A stretch of 64,000 nucleotides of DNA, taken from Paenibacillus andongensis. Lineage in GTDB: Bacteria > Bacillota > Bacilli > Paenibacillales > NBRC-103111. Positions 8,776 to 17,447 of this stretch are shown piece after piece. Position numbers and translations under genes: made by a program. How positions within the stretch are numbered: position 1 is the first letter of the stretch; each line of letters opens with the position of its first letter. Where the stretch lies: contig NZ_CP104467.1 of the NCBI RefSeq assembly GCF_025369935.1, positions 5,835,001 to 5,899,000 of the forward strand, given 5' to 3'. The notes under the pieces are model-generated. The model searched no databases, was not told the origin of the DNA, and worked only from the letters and a program-made list of their open reading frames with translations.

Positions 8776-10458
8776 ATGAATTTAGAGTTACGCGTTGAGG
8801 CATTGGAATTGAAGGTCAAAGAACTCGAAGAACAACTGAGTACCCTGCTTGAAAGAACGACTAAGTCACAAGTTCAGCAAGTACATACGACGAAACCAAC
8901 ATTTGATCAAAAACCGCAATCTGCGCAGGAGCCTCGTCAGCATGAGGTGACAATACCCATCAAGCAACCGGCGCCCCCAAGAGATTGGGAGCATTTGATC
9001 GCTCGCGTCTGGCTGCCGCGGATTTTCATCGTCGTCTTCCTGTTAGGCGTCCTATGGGGCTTTACAGCAGCCGTTAATGCGGGGATTATCACCGAACCTA
9101 TTCGCTGCATCATGGGTGTCGTCGTCGCTGGTTTCATGTATTGGCAAGGAGAAGTCCAAATTCGGCGCAAACGAATGGCTCTGGGGCAAGTGCTGCTCGG
9201 CGGGTCCAGCGGGGTCCTCATTCTATCTCTTTTCGCAGCGCATATGCTATTCGCCTTAATTCCGTCCATACTTGCGTTCATTCTATACGTCTTTTCTATT
9301 GCTATAAGCGTATTTACGGCGGTCCGTCACCGCTCACAGACACTCATGATCATTACCCTGATCGCCGGTTATCTAGTGCCTTTCCTAGTCAACTCCGCCA
9401 AACCGAATATTTGGGTATTTGCAGGCTATGAAGGGTTATTTTCAATGCTCATGATCCTGTTATCATTACGTTATTCCTTTCGCGGCGCTTATTTTACTGC
9501 GTTTGGAGTTCTACATCTTCCCTTACTCTTTTCAACGCTGTTTGTTCATGAATTGGGCAGTCGACCTGCGATCCTTACCGTCGTTATTTTGCAGCATTTG
9601 CTTCTTTTTGCGATATCTGTTCTCCGTTCCAAAGACAGCCTGATTGGACAGCGAACTGCTTTATTCCTAAGCTTCGGCCTACTCGCGTCGTGGACGTACG
9701 GCCTATATGGCGGTTCAAAAGATCGTATCTTCTACGAATGGATGCTAGCGATATGGTCACTTCTCTATAGCGGTACTTCTTTCTGGCTGTATCGTCAAAA
9801 GAGAGCCTTTTTCGTTCATCTATCCATTGCAACGTTCAGCGTTTTCCTTTGGCTCATCTATGTGCTGCACGCAGATCAAGCCGGCTCCGCCGTTCTTATA
9901 GAGGGTGCAATTGCGCTATGTTTAGGAGCTAAATTCAAAAGCAAACTGCAGCAAATTAGCGGGACTATCACTTATTTCATTGGGATGTTGTTCGTCCTAA
10001 CTCATCCGTTACGTGATCTACTATCCGCCGAATCCTTTGCGTGGCTTGTACTCGTGGCAACGATTGGCGGATTATATGCCTTCTTCCGTGCAACGCTGGA
10101 TGAAGGCCGCGCACGAACTGAAATCAGTCTCCTCCTATTATGGATGGAGTTAATATTCTTACTTGTTTATCTCACACAACTCACTAATTCACTGACACGA
10201 GCGCTCTCTTACGATTACCAGCATTTGATACTTTCAGCAGTCTGGGTTGTTTACGCCATTCTACTCATTATGTTTGGACTCATTGTCCAAAAGCCTAAAG
10301 CAAATCTAGTTGGCATCATCTTCTTATTCATTACCTTACTCAAAATTATTTTCATCGATTTACCTGATGTATCTACTGCCGTTCGCGCTATTCTGTTTAT
10401 CGGACTTGGAGCTATTGGCGTTGGTATTTCTAGATTGTTCTATAAGCGGAAGGAATAA
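8776..10458 (+). CDS. DUF2339-type polytopic membrane protein
   Basis: A 560-residue protein with an N-terminal coiled coil (residues 1-33, heptad leucines in LELRVEALELKVKELEEQL), a Gln/Pro-rich linker to about residue 70, then about 15 hydrophobic helices to the C terminus. This coiled coil plus many-helix layout is the DUF2339 family, whose function is unknown. The ATG follows an AAAGGGGG ribosome site. It is monocistronic, transcribed divergently from the germination operon, and ends at a bidirectional terminator shared with the MBL gene. Confidence 0.85.
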   Translation: MNLELRVEALELKVKELEEQLSTLLERTTKSQVQQVHTTKPTFDQKPQSAQEPRQHEVTIPIKQPAPPRDWEHLIARVWLPRIFIVVFLLGVLWGFTAAVNAGIITEPIRCIMGVVVAGFMYWQGEVQIRRKRMALGQVLLGGSSGVLILSLFAAHMLFALIPSILAFILYVFSIAISVFTAVRHRSQTLMIITLIAGYLVPFLVNSAKPNIWVFAGYEGLFSMLMILLSLRYSFRGAYFTAFGVLHLPLLFSTLFVHELGSRPAILTVVILQHLLLFAISVLRSKDSLIGQRTALFLSFGLLASWTYGLYGGSKDRIFYEWMLAIWSLLYSGTSFWLYRQKRAFFVHLSIATFSVFLWLIYVLHADQAGSAVLIEGAIALCLGAKFKSKLQQISGTITYFIGMLFVLTHPLRDLLSAESFAWLVLVATIGGLYAFFRATLDEGRARTEISLLLLWMELIFLLVYLTQLTNSLTRALSYDYQHLILSAVWVVYAILLIMFGLIVQKPKANLVGIIFLFITLLKIIFIDLPDVSTAVRAILFIGLGAIGVGISRLFYKRKE

Positions 10459-10543
10459 ATATCACGCCAAAATAAGCGCGGTCATTCATCCTGCAAAAGC
10501 TTCTCTTTATCCAAAACCAAAAACATATCAATGATTTATATCG

Positions 10544-10582
10544 AAAAAGCCGCCCTGAGCCAATACTCGAGGCGGCTTTTCC
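10544..10582. terminator. Bidirectional terminator between the DUF2339 and MBL genes
   Basis: AAAAGCCGCC/GGCGGCTTTT stem with a loop of about 16 bases, serving two convergent genes. Confidence 0.85.
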
Positions 10583-10591
10583 ATATGACTA

Positions 10592-11509
10592 TCAAAGATC
10601 AAATACCATTAAATCTCTGGCCATAGTGATTCGACCCGAGTAGATGTCCCGCATGCCTTCCGTGTAATCAGCCTCGGCCTCTTCATTAGCTGCAGGCGCA
10701 GGTATATGGTGGGTGAGCACCAGATGGGCAACCTTAGCTGCTCGGGCGATCTCAGCAACTTCCAGCGTAGTTGAATGATACTTCGCAGGATTGGATAAGC
10801 CAATCGTCTGCTCCGGGAATTTGGCAATAAGCGCATCCAGCCACGTTTTATTGTAAGATTCATGCACAAGTAAATCGACACCTTGACTATGTTTAACCAT
10901 ATTTTCAACAGGGATCGTATCCCCCGAAATGACAACCGATTTTCCATTAAATTCAAATTTATAAGCATTAGCTGGATAAACAGGTTTATGATCCACTTCG
11001 AAAGCAGTAATTTTAACACCACCCTGGTCATATACAACACCATCGTTGCTTTCAAAATACTGAATGTCCGCCCCTGCCCCGGCTGAGAAATTATAATTCA
11101 CCCGAAGATTCACGTCGAAATCGAAAGACTCTCTCATTTTACTAATAATCGCTTTCGTCGTCGTTGGCCCGTACACGTTCATGGGACCTTTTCTCCCCTC
11201 AAATACCCGATCCGCGATCACATGTGTACGCCAGCTCGTAATGAATACATCGAAAAATCCGGAATTATGATCACTATGATGATGGGTGAAAAAGACATCC
11301 GAAATCCGCTGCGGCATGATCCCCGCCTTAATCAGCTGGTCAACGGTCGCGCCACCGCAATCGAATAGAAAGGTTTTATCCCCTGCGAGAATGGCGACAC
11401 CTGCTTTGGCTCTCCCATAAAAGGCCCTCGGTGTACCTGTGCCTAGTATCACTACTTTGATATGCTCATGAAAATCCGGCAATAGGTTTTCCTGCGGTTG
11501 TATGTGCAC
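10592..11509 (-). CDS. MBL-fold metallo-hydrolase (RNase Z/AtsA-like), possible sulfatase of a sulfur-scavenging operon
   Basis: The 305-residue protein has the metallo-beta-lactamase zinc motif HHHSDH (His76, His78, Asp80, His81), the early GTGTP loop, a distal DTIP aspartate and a late LTHH histidine. The fold resembles RNase Z and the MBL-type arylsulfatase AtsA more than beta-lactamases. The start is a GTG 8 bases after AGGAGG; an ATG two bases earlier is in a different frame and yields only a short peptide. It lies 24 bp after the sulfonate-type binding protein, in the same operon, so a role in releasing sulfate from organosulfur compounds is plausible but inferred. Confidence 0.85.
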   Translation of the reverse strand: MHIQPQENLLPDFHEHIKVVILGTGTPRAFYGRAKAGVAILAGDKTFLFDCGGATVDQLIKAGIMPQRISDVFFTHHHSDHNSGFFDVFITSWRTHVIADRVFEGRKGPMNVYGPTTTKAIISKMRESFDFDVNLRVNYNFSAGAGADIQYFESNDGVVYDQGGVKITAFEVDHKPVYPANAYKFEFNGKSVVISGDTIPVENMVKHSQGVDLLVHESYNKTWLDALIAKFPEQTIGLSNPAKYHSTTLEVAEIARAAKVAHLVLTHHIPAPAANEEAEADYTEGMRDIYSGRITMARDLMVFDL

Positions 11510-11533
11510 ATGAATGACCTCCTAAGTAATCTA

Positions 11534-12562
11534 CTATTTTTCTTTTTTCACTTCATTCAAAAGCGTTACATCGAGAAATTTGCTGAAGTCCAGTTCTTCC
11601 GCTTTCACTTTTAAATATCCAGCATCAAATGAGGCTTTGGCCTGCTCGTTAATATCATCTAAGGTGATATCTTCTGTCAGTTTCAAATGATCGATGGCCG
11701 CTTTAATGAGCGCCGGATCCATCCCTTTGCCAGTTAACTGCTTCAATTCATCGCTAATCAGACCATAGGCCTTGCTTGGACTTTGCTGAATGAATTCAAT
11801 ACCTTGCCTGTTTGCTTTCACGGCTTTCTTGGCCAAATCACGGTGCTCTTTGAGAAATTTATCGCTCGCTACGAGAATCGTTAAGGGATAATTCCCGTCT
11901 TTTGGCGGAATTTTATTCCAATCTACGAGAATCGTTCCTGAACCTTCTTGAATGATTTGAGTCCCCCAAGGTTCTGCAATTAAGGTAGCGTCCACTTCTT
12001 TCTGGCGTATCGCAACCAAGGTATCCGCTGGAGCACGTGTAACGATTTGCACACCGGAAGTATCAGTGGATACTTTGAGTCCTTCTTGTTTCAGCAGCAG
12101 GCGAAGAGATAGATCAGGCGTGCCACCTTTGGCCGCAACAGCTACGGTTTTACCAACGAGATCCTTAACCGATTGGATGCCGGCATCCTTACGCGCCACC
12201 AATACAGCTCCACCGTTATTCGCTCCAGCGATCACCTTGATATTTTTACTTTTCAAATATTGATTGATGACCGGTCCAGGACCTACATAACCAAGATCAA
12301 TCTGATCAGTCGCAATTGCCGTTGCGAAGTCCGCTCCGTTGTCAAAAGCCGTGACTTCAATCTTGGCATTTTGGCCAAAGCCTTGCTGGAAGTAATTATT
12401 TTGCAGCGCTACAAATCCCGGAGCGTGTGTCACATTTTTCAAAATACCAATTTTCACCGTCGTGCTGGCAGCACTTGAGGCTGCTTCTTTACTCTGTCCG
12501 CAAGCTGACAATAACAGTGATACGGTTAATACCAAGCTCATGACCCAACCTAATTTTTTCAA
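11534..12562 (-). CDS. ssuA: ABC transporter substrate-binding lipoprotein, sulfonate/taurine/nitrate family
   Basis: The 342-residue protein has a lipoprotein signal ending in LLSAC (Cys21) and an NMT1/SsuA-type periplasmic-binding fold: an HAPGFVALQNNYF start, the DLGYVGPGP hinge segment, the VGKTVAVAAKGGTP phosphate- or sulfonate-like loop, and DATLIAEPWG. It captures the anionic substrate outside the cell for the permease and ATPase encoded directly upstream. Sulfonates, taurine and nitrate share this fold, so the exact ligand is uncertain; the adjacent MBL hydrolase favours organosulfur compounds. Confidence 0.85.
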   Translation of the reverse strand: MKKLGWVMSLVLTVSLLLSACGQSKEAASSAASTTVKIGILKNVTHAPGFVALQNNYFQQGFGQNAKIEVTAFDNGADFATAIATDQIDLGYVGPGPVINQYLKSKNIKVIAGANNGGAVLVARKDAGIQSVKDLVGKTVAVAAKGGTPDLSLRLLLKQEGLKVSTDTSGVQIVTRAPADTLVAIRQKEVDATLIAEPWGTQIIQEGSGTILVDWNKIPPKDGNYPLTILVASDKFLKEHRDLAKKAVKANRQGIEFIQQSPSKAYGLISDELKQLTGKGMDPALIKAAIDHLKLTEDITLDDINEQAKASFDAGYLKVKAEELDFSKFLDVTLLNEVKKEK

Positions 12563-12597
12563 AATAATTCCCCCTTATTTGTTCGATGAAACGCCGA

Positions 12598-13353
12598 TTA
12601 TTTCTTAAGCTGAAAGCGAAGCACGATTTTATCCTCTAGCTGTTTAAAACAGAAATGATCTGAAATCGTGCCAATAACGGCAATAATGATAACCACACAC
12701 AGAATGGATGCCGTATCCCCAAGGCCGCGCCCATCCTGCAGCATTTGCCCGAGACCGACTCCCTTGGCAATAAGCTCCCCAGCTACAAGAGCCCGCCAAG
12801 CAAAAGCCCAAGCCACACGGATCCCCGTGATCCAATGGGGAAATGCCGCCGGCAGCTGCACTTGGAAGAACAATCGGTAACCGCTGCCTGTTCCAAGCAT
12901 TTGCGCAGCTCTCAGATGAATCGGTGAAATGTTCAAAATCCCCGTCCTGCTCGCCATGGACATCGTCCAAGTCGCACCTATCGTTGTAATGAAAATGACG
13001 GAAGTATCATTAAGCCCAAACCAAATAATCGCAAAAGGAAGCCACGCTATGCTCGGAACCGTCTGCAGGGCAACAACCACAAAACCAAAGGTTTCGTCAA
13101 AATACCGATAACGTGCAAATAAATAGCCCAAAATCGTCCCTAGCCCAATTGAAATAGCGAATGAAATGAGTAAGCGACGAAGACTAGCTGCAATCGCGTT
13201 AAGGAGATGCCCCTGCGTAAAGCCATCATAGAAAGCTTGAAAAGTTTGGAGAGGAGAAGGAAACTTCCACCCCCACTGAAAAACTCTAAATCCCAACTCC
13301 CATATGATCAGCAGAAGAATTAGAAATAGGGTTCTTCTTAAGGCTGTATTCAT
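12598..13353 (-). CDS. ssuC: ABC transporter permease, sulfonate/taurine type
   Basis: About 251 residues with six membrane helices and the BPD_transp_1 EAA-like loop (RAAQMLGTGSGYRLFFQVQLP) that contacts the ATPase. The ATG at 13353 lies 7 bases after AGAGGAG; a TTG at 13359 is too close to that site. Its start lies inside the 3' end of the ATPase gene (a 68-bp overlap), which implies tight coupling. It forms the membrane channel of the importer. Confidence 0.88.
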   Translation of the reverse strand: MNTALRRTLFLILLLIIWELGFRVFQWGWKFPSPLQTFQAFYDGFTQGHLLNAIAASLRRLLISFAISIGLGTILGYLFARYRYFDETFGFVVVALQTVPSIAWLPFAIIWFGLNDTSVIFITTIGATWTMSMASRTGILNISPIHLRAAQMLGTGSGYRLFFQVQLPAAFPHWITGIRVAWAFAWRALVAGELIAKGVGLGQMLQDGRGLGDTASILCVVIIIAVIGTISDHFCFKQLEDKIVLRFQLKK

Positions 13354-14125
13354 GGCCAAGCTCCTCTCTGACTACCTTCTCGAGCTCATCCGTCAGAGCT
13401 TCCATAATTTTATTTTCCAAGGCATGGATGAGCGGATCGCCGCTTTGATGTGGTCTCGCTGCTTGTACGGCAAATTCCTTCTTAACCCTGCCTGGCTGCG
13501 TCGCCATCACGATAACCCGATCTGACAAAATGACGGCTTCGCGAATGTTATGTGTAATGAACAAAATCGTTTTACCTGTTTTCAGCCAAATTTCTTCCAA
13601 ATCCTTCAGTAAAATAAATCGCGTTTGTTCATCCAAGGCCGCAAAAGGTTCATCCATCAACAGGATGTCGGGATCCATAACGAGCGCCCTGGCAATAGCT
13701 ACTCTTTGTTTCATCCCTCCGGATAGCTCGTGAGGATAACGATCGACAAACTTGCTCAAATGAACGGCTTTAATTTGCTCTAAAGCGAGTGTATAGCGTT
13801 CTTTCTTCGATAACCCCTTTTGCTTCAAACCAAAAGCGACATTATCGAGAACTGTAAGCCATGGAAACAGGCCGTGCTCTTGGAAAACAACGATTCGATC
13901 AGCCCCCGGGGCCGTAACCTTTTGCCCACCCACGGTAATGGTGCCGCTGCTCACCTTTTCAAACCCTGCAATCAAATTCAAAAGCGTTGATTTCCCACAG
14001 CCTGAAGGGCCAACCACAGAGACGAATTCCCCTTTCTTAATCGTGAGCGAAATGTGATCCAACGCCGTGTAGGTAGTGCCTTTCCGCTGCGAAAAGGATT
14101 TATTCACATTGTTTATCGTAATCAT
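13286..14125 (-). CDS. ssuB: ABC transporter ATPase, sulfonate/taurine type
   Basis: About 279 residues. Walker A is GPSGCGKST, the Q-loop is VFQEHGLFPW, the signature is ELSGGMKQR, Walker B is ILLMDEPF and the switch His is in FITHN, so it should be functional. The ATG at 14125 follows GGAGGGG by 6 bases; an upstream in-frame extension has no ribosome site. The C-terminal tail of about 25 residues overlaps the permease gene. It powers the importer formed with the next two gene products. Confidence 0.92.
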   Translation of the reverse strand: MITINNVNKSFSQRKGTTYTALDHISLTIKKGEFVSVVGPSGCGKSTLLNLIAGFEKVSSGTITVGGQKVTAPGADRIVVFQEHGLFPWLTVLDNVAFGLKQKGLSKKERYTLALEQIKAVHLSKFVDRYPHELSGGMKQRVAIARALVMDPDILLMDEPFAALDEQTRFILLKDLEEIWLKTGKTILFITHNIREAVILSDRVIVMATQPGRVKKEFAVQAARPHQSGDPLIHALENKIMEALTDELEKVVREELGHEYSLKKNPISNSSADHMGVGI

Positions 14126-14151
14126 TTGAATCCCCTCCAGGCCAATCTCCG

Positions 14152-14817
14152 TCATATGTCTGTGAAAAATCGGTTCGGATGAAAAATAACGATCTTCTTT
14201 TTGGCGTAGTCGATGAGTCCCTTATCGCGCCATTTATTGAGTGTTTCTGTGACGGTTTGTCTGCTGCAGCCAATGACATAAGAGATTTCTTCATGACTGA
14301 GCGGCACCTGAACCTCAAGCTTTACATCCGTCGGTTTGCCCAACTGCATGAGGAACCAGGCTAATCTCCAAGCGACAGGGCGGGATATGAGCGTTTCCAC
14401 CATCTTCTGTGTTTGTAGAAGTCTGCGAGCTCCGAGAACGGCAACAGAATAGGAAAACTCGGCATTTTCCTTAGACAATTCAAGAAATTTCCGCCCGTCA
14501 AGCGTAATGATTTGGCTTTCTACTAAACACTTGGCATAACGTTTCCGAGGAATGTTCGTCAAAATTTCCGCATTCCCGAATATGTCCCCCTCATAGCGTA
14601 GAAATAAGGTAATCCCTTGCCCCTCTTCAGAAGATTGGGAAATCTTAATTAATCCCGAGTCGACATAATAAGCCCCACTTGGTTGATCATTCTCTTGAAA
14701 AACAAACTCATTTTTCCTATAGGTATGGATAGCCCCATGTTTACGAAATGCTTCAATCATGACTTCCTTGGTAGGGTCCTTTTCCTGAAGATCCGCCAGT
14801 TCATTCAATTGATCCAA
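14152..14817 (-). CDS. Crp/Fnr-family transcriptional regulator of the sulfonate-type operon
   Basis: About 221 residues: a cyclic-nucleotide-binding-like beta roll (about 30-140), a long dimerisation helix and a C-terminal winged helix with the recognition segment EEISYVIGCSRQTVTETLNKW. No Fnr-type cysteine cluster is present, and the cAMP phosphate loop is not well conserved, so the signal is unknown. The TTG at 14817 is chosen because AAGGGGG sits 7 bases before it; the longer TTG frame from 14838 lacks a ribosome site. It heads the operon, 26 bp ahead of the ATPase, and two related palindromes upstream suggest autoregulation. Confidence 0.88.
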   Translation of the reverse strand: MDQLNELADLQEKDPTKEVMIEAFRKHGAIHTYRKNEFVFQENDQPSGAYYVDSGLIKISQSSEEGQGITLFLRYEGDIFGNAEILTNIPRKRYAKCLVESQIITLDGRKFLELSKENAEFSYSVAVLGARRLLQTQKMVETLISRPVAWRLAWFLMQLGKPTDVKLEVQVPLSHEEISYVIGCSRQTVTETLNKWRDKGLIDYAKKKIVIFHPNRFFTDI

Positions 14818-14861
14818 ATGTGAAACCCCCTTTGCCAAGTTCCTTGGATGCTACATTTTAA

Positions 14862-14931
14862 TGTCGAGTATTCCGATGTGTTATTAATATATTACCACAT
14901 GACAACGTGATAAAATGTCGGATTCCCGACA
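14862..14931. promoter_or_regulatory. Pair of related inverted repeats upstream of the Crp/Fnr gene
   Basis: 14916-14931 is a TGTCGG-N4-CCGACA inverted repeat. 14862-14877 (TGTCGAGTATTCCGAT) is a degenerate copy about 54 bp closer to the gene. A TTGTCA hexamer lies between them on the minus strand. Probable operator region. Confidence 0.45.
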
Positions 14932-14967
14932 AATACAAAAAATTCTTAGGCTATGCACGTCAAAACG

Positions 14968-15098
14968 CAAAAAGAGACCCACAGCAACGGGCCGTGGGTC
15001 TTAAGGTATATATATTTTAAAAGGGGGTCGAGTTTTATTATAAGCTTGTTTCATTAAGCCCAGATGAATAACATATTTCTTTTTGATTACAAATTATA
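14968..15098. repeat. Direct repeat copy A (131 bp)
   Basis: Matches 17084-17213 with two substitutions and one single-base indel. It holds a terminator hairpin (14975-15001) and, at its right end, the stop codon of the His-rich lipoprotein gene. Confidence 0.95.
14975..15001 (-). terminator. Terminator of the lipoprotein cassette (repeat copy A)
   Basis: AGACCCAC/GTGGGTCT stem; on the minus strand it is followed by CTCTTTTTG. Confidence 0.75.
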
Positions 15099-15909
15099 CT
15101 TTTATGATAAAGGGAACGATGAACACTTCATTACGATGCTGAAATTGACCCCAGATTTTGTAGATACCACTTTTGGGGAAGTGGATGGTGAAAGCTGCAT
15201 CGGGTCCAAAAGTTTTTGAATCATTCGGATGCACATGGACGAATTCCTTAGCATCTGAACTTATAGCCACAACATGACCTAGACTGCCTAGATAAGGCTG
15301 CAAATCAGTTACAGGCTCTTTCGTTTCAGCGCTTTTAATGGCAAAGTTCATTTTTAAATCCATACCAGCCATCAAATGGTCGAAGGAAAGCGTTACTTCT
15401 TTATCGCCGACCCTTTTCGTAAGATTCGTATCAGGTAGAAGCTTTTCTTCTTTCTTTTGCTGCCCGTTAATCGTTAACCAGTGGGTTTGAATCGTCTCGC
15501 CCATGCCTTGCGGCGTAAAATCGGCGATCAGCTGATAATGGCCACCTGCCGGGAACTTTGTCTTGATTTCAAAGCGACCTCCACCTACGTATTCGGGATG
15601 AAGATGGTCAAAATAGGAAAGATCCTTACTGACAACGATCAAATGCAGCAGCTTTTCATGCATGATGTCGAATTGATCAATCGGTTTATTCCATTTATTT
15701 TGGATGAGAATCGTCACAGATGCATCTTCATTAGGCAAATATTGTTTTGACGCCACTGAAAAATGAGCAATCGCATCCTGACCGTGGATATGTGTTGAAG
15801 GAGATGTTGGCGTCATCGGCATCCCCATCATGTCATGTTTTACGCTTTGCGTACCGCAAGCAGTTAGAAAGAGTGTCATACCGATAAGGACAGTTACGGT
15901 TGCTTTCAT
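15094..15909 (-). CDS. Lipoprotein with duplicated HxHP-motif domain, possible metal-binding protein
   Basis: The 271-residue protein has a lipoprotein signal (LFLTAC, Cys18), then a Met/His-rich linker (HDMMGMPM, HIHG) and two related beta-sandwich units. Unit one contains LHLIVVSKDLSYFDHLHP and ends with GGHYQLIADF. Unit two contains GHVVAISSDAKEFVHVHP and ends with GIYKIWGQF. The repeated HxHP signature plus Met/His linker suggests copper or another soft metal, but no family name was certain. Its ATG overlaps the stop of the upstream membrane-protein gene (ATGA). It ends inside a 131-bp direct repeat shared with the far side of the cassette. Confidence 0.75.
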   Translation of the reverse strand: MKATVTVLIGMTLFLTACGTQSVKHDMMGMPMTPTSPSTHIHGQDAIAHFSVASKQYLPNEDASVTILIQNKWNKPIDQFDIMHEKLLHLIVVSKDLSYFDHLHPEYVGGGRFEIKTKFPAGGHYQLIADFTPQGMGETIQTHWLTINGQQKKEEKLLPDTNLTKRVGDKEVTLSFDHLMAGMDLKMNFAIKSAETKEPVTDLQPYLGSLGHVVAISSDAKEFVHVHPNDSKTFGPDAAFTIHFPKSGIYKIWGQFQHRNEVFIVPFIIKV

Positions 15910-16934
15910 CGGTTTTTTCTATGCACAATTGGAGCCGCGAGAATACTTAACCCCAGTGAACAAAGCCCACAGATGAACATCGTTCCTCCCCAAAGCTCCG
16001 GCGCCCAATCCAATGTATGAAAAATGCTCAAATCAGCAAAATATAAGCCCCAAATTAAAACAGGAATAAGAAAGAAAACAACCTTATATCGCCAATCGCT
16101 TGCTTCCCTCTGTTTAATGGACCTAAGCATCAAATCAGCAGCAAACCCGCTAATCAGTAAAATCACAATAGATCCGTAATTAGAAAAGCCATCAAGTACC
16201 GCCATGAGCACCGCCTGGAAAACAAAGAAATAAGTGACGGTACCGAATGGGAGCTTCCATCTCCTTAAAACCAGCATGACAGGTAAGACTAACAGCATCG
16301 TTGTAATCAGGAAATCCACAACTGCTCTTGCGACCGCATCTTCTTCCCTTGCCATCCATAGATTTTGACGAAATGACCAAGCATACATGAGAAAGAAGGC
16401 CATGACAGCAAAGGTTAATGCAATCGAGGTCAAAGCAGGCAGCAATTGGCGGAACGTCGGTGAACCCTCATCTTCAGCGTGGCTAATCGCACGATATGGA
16501 CTGGTCAGGATCATAAGTGCACCCGTCAATAAAATCAAATGGGTTGGGCTCAGCAGCGCAGCGATATTTTTCTCAATACCAAACACCGTATGCCAGTACA
16601 TATCACCAAGACCGCCTATGAAAAAGATAATCACACCTGCCACACCAAGCTTGTAACCGCTCGGGATCGCCTGCACCCAAGATGCGTGACTGGCTCTAGA
16701 TTTGTTCTGATAAGTCAAATTAAAAATCCACACGGCACAGGCCAGATATCCCGAATACAAAATGGCATGCCAAGGCGTAAAAAAAGTTTCAACTGCACCG
16801 TGGTTATGAGCAAATCCGTCGATAAACAAACCAACGATAAGCCATAACCCCATCAACATGGTGATCGTATGCTTGAAATTTCCGATATTCTTCTTCGATT
16901 GTGCCATTGGCACCTGCATGGACAAACTCACCAT
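15906..16934 (-). CDS. Polytopic membrane protein of the lipoprotein cassette, unknown function
   Basis: A protein of about 340 residues with nine or ten hydrophobic helices, an early FAHNHG and FFTPWHAILYSGY segment and further His in helices (YWHTVFG, SPTHLILL). Conserved-looking His residues in membrane helices fit a metal- or haem-related role, but the family was not recognised. The exact start is unsure: GAGGAG is followed immediately by an ATG, with an in-frame TTG 9 bases away as the better-spaced choice. It is translationally coupled to the downstream His-rich lipoprotein, so the two probably act together at the membrane. Confidence 0.7.
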   Translation of the reverse strand: MVSLSMQVPMAQSKKNIGNFKHTITMLMGLWLIVGLFIDGFAHNHGAVETFFTPWHAILYSGYLACAVWIFNLTYQNKSRASHASWVQAIPSGYKLGVAGVIIFFIGGLGDMYWHTVFGIEKNIAALLSPTHLILLTGALMILTSPYRAISHAEDEGSPTFRQLLPALTSIALTFAVMAFFLMYAWSFRQNLWMAREEDAVARAVVDFLITTMLLVLPVMLVLRRWKLPFGTVTYFFVFQAVLMAVLDGFSNYGSIVILLISGFAADLMLRSIKQREASDWRYKVVFFLIPVLIWGLYFADLSIFHTLDWAPELWGGTMFICGLCSLGLSILAAPIVHRKNR

Positions 16935-17083
16935 CTCCTCAAATTTGTCTTTATACCCGTATTATATAATATAGACAGGATAATAGGATATGACATACAA
17001 CTACCAACTACTTTCCCAGCGATCTCTCACATTATGAATCACCACTCAGGACTCTCTCCCGCTAGTCGAAGCCCTGCCAGGTA

Positions 17084-17213
17084 CAAAAAGAGACCCACAG
17101 CAACGGGCCGTGGGTCTTAAGGTATATATATTTTAAAGGGGGTCGAGTTTTATTATAAGCTTGTTTCATTAAGCCAAGATGAAAAACATATTTCTTTTTG
17201 ATTACAAATTATA
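17084..17213. repeat. Direct repeat copy B (130 bp)
   Basis: Near-identical to 14968-15098, including the terminator hairpin at 17091-17117 and the bases corresponding to the end of the lipoprotein gene. It lies upstream of the membrane-protein gene, so the two copies bracket the cassette. Confidence 0.95.
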
Positions 17214-17428
17214 ACCTTCTGCTCTTTCCAAGTGGCGTAGTTGGATCTTCGTGCTGAATCTCGGACTTTAATCATGTTTTCCATCGCTATGGCGCTGATT
17301 CCACGCGATCCCCACTCTTTAGCGATGAATTTCATCGTCTCGGACGCTGTATTCGGTCGGACGCGCAAATACAAAAAAGCACAATGAACCAGGAATTTTC
17401 CTGATCCAAAGTGCTTTTTGCTTCTCAC
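17153..17428 (-). pseudogene. Possible gene remnant ending in repeat copy B
   Basis: An open frame of 91 codons whose last 20 or so codons are repeat copy B. The centre reads like the tail of a soluble protein (KFIAKEWGSRGISAIAMENM), while the N-terminal part lies on the terminator of the next gene and is not believable coding. No family was recognised. It may be what remains of a gene that once preceded the repeat. Confidence 0.25.
17373..17419 (-). terminator. Terminator of the DUF2798 gene
   Basis: AAAAAGCAC/GTGCTTTTT outer stem plus CAGGAA/TTCCTG inner stem, with a T-run on the minus strand. Confidence 0.85.
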
Positions 17429-17447
17429 TATTTCATTTTGTTTACTG

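Noticed and set aside
14968-17213. Reading the 130-bp direct repeats as ends of an insertion sequence
   Set aside because: They are direct, contain a terminator and a gene end, and no transposase lies between them.
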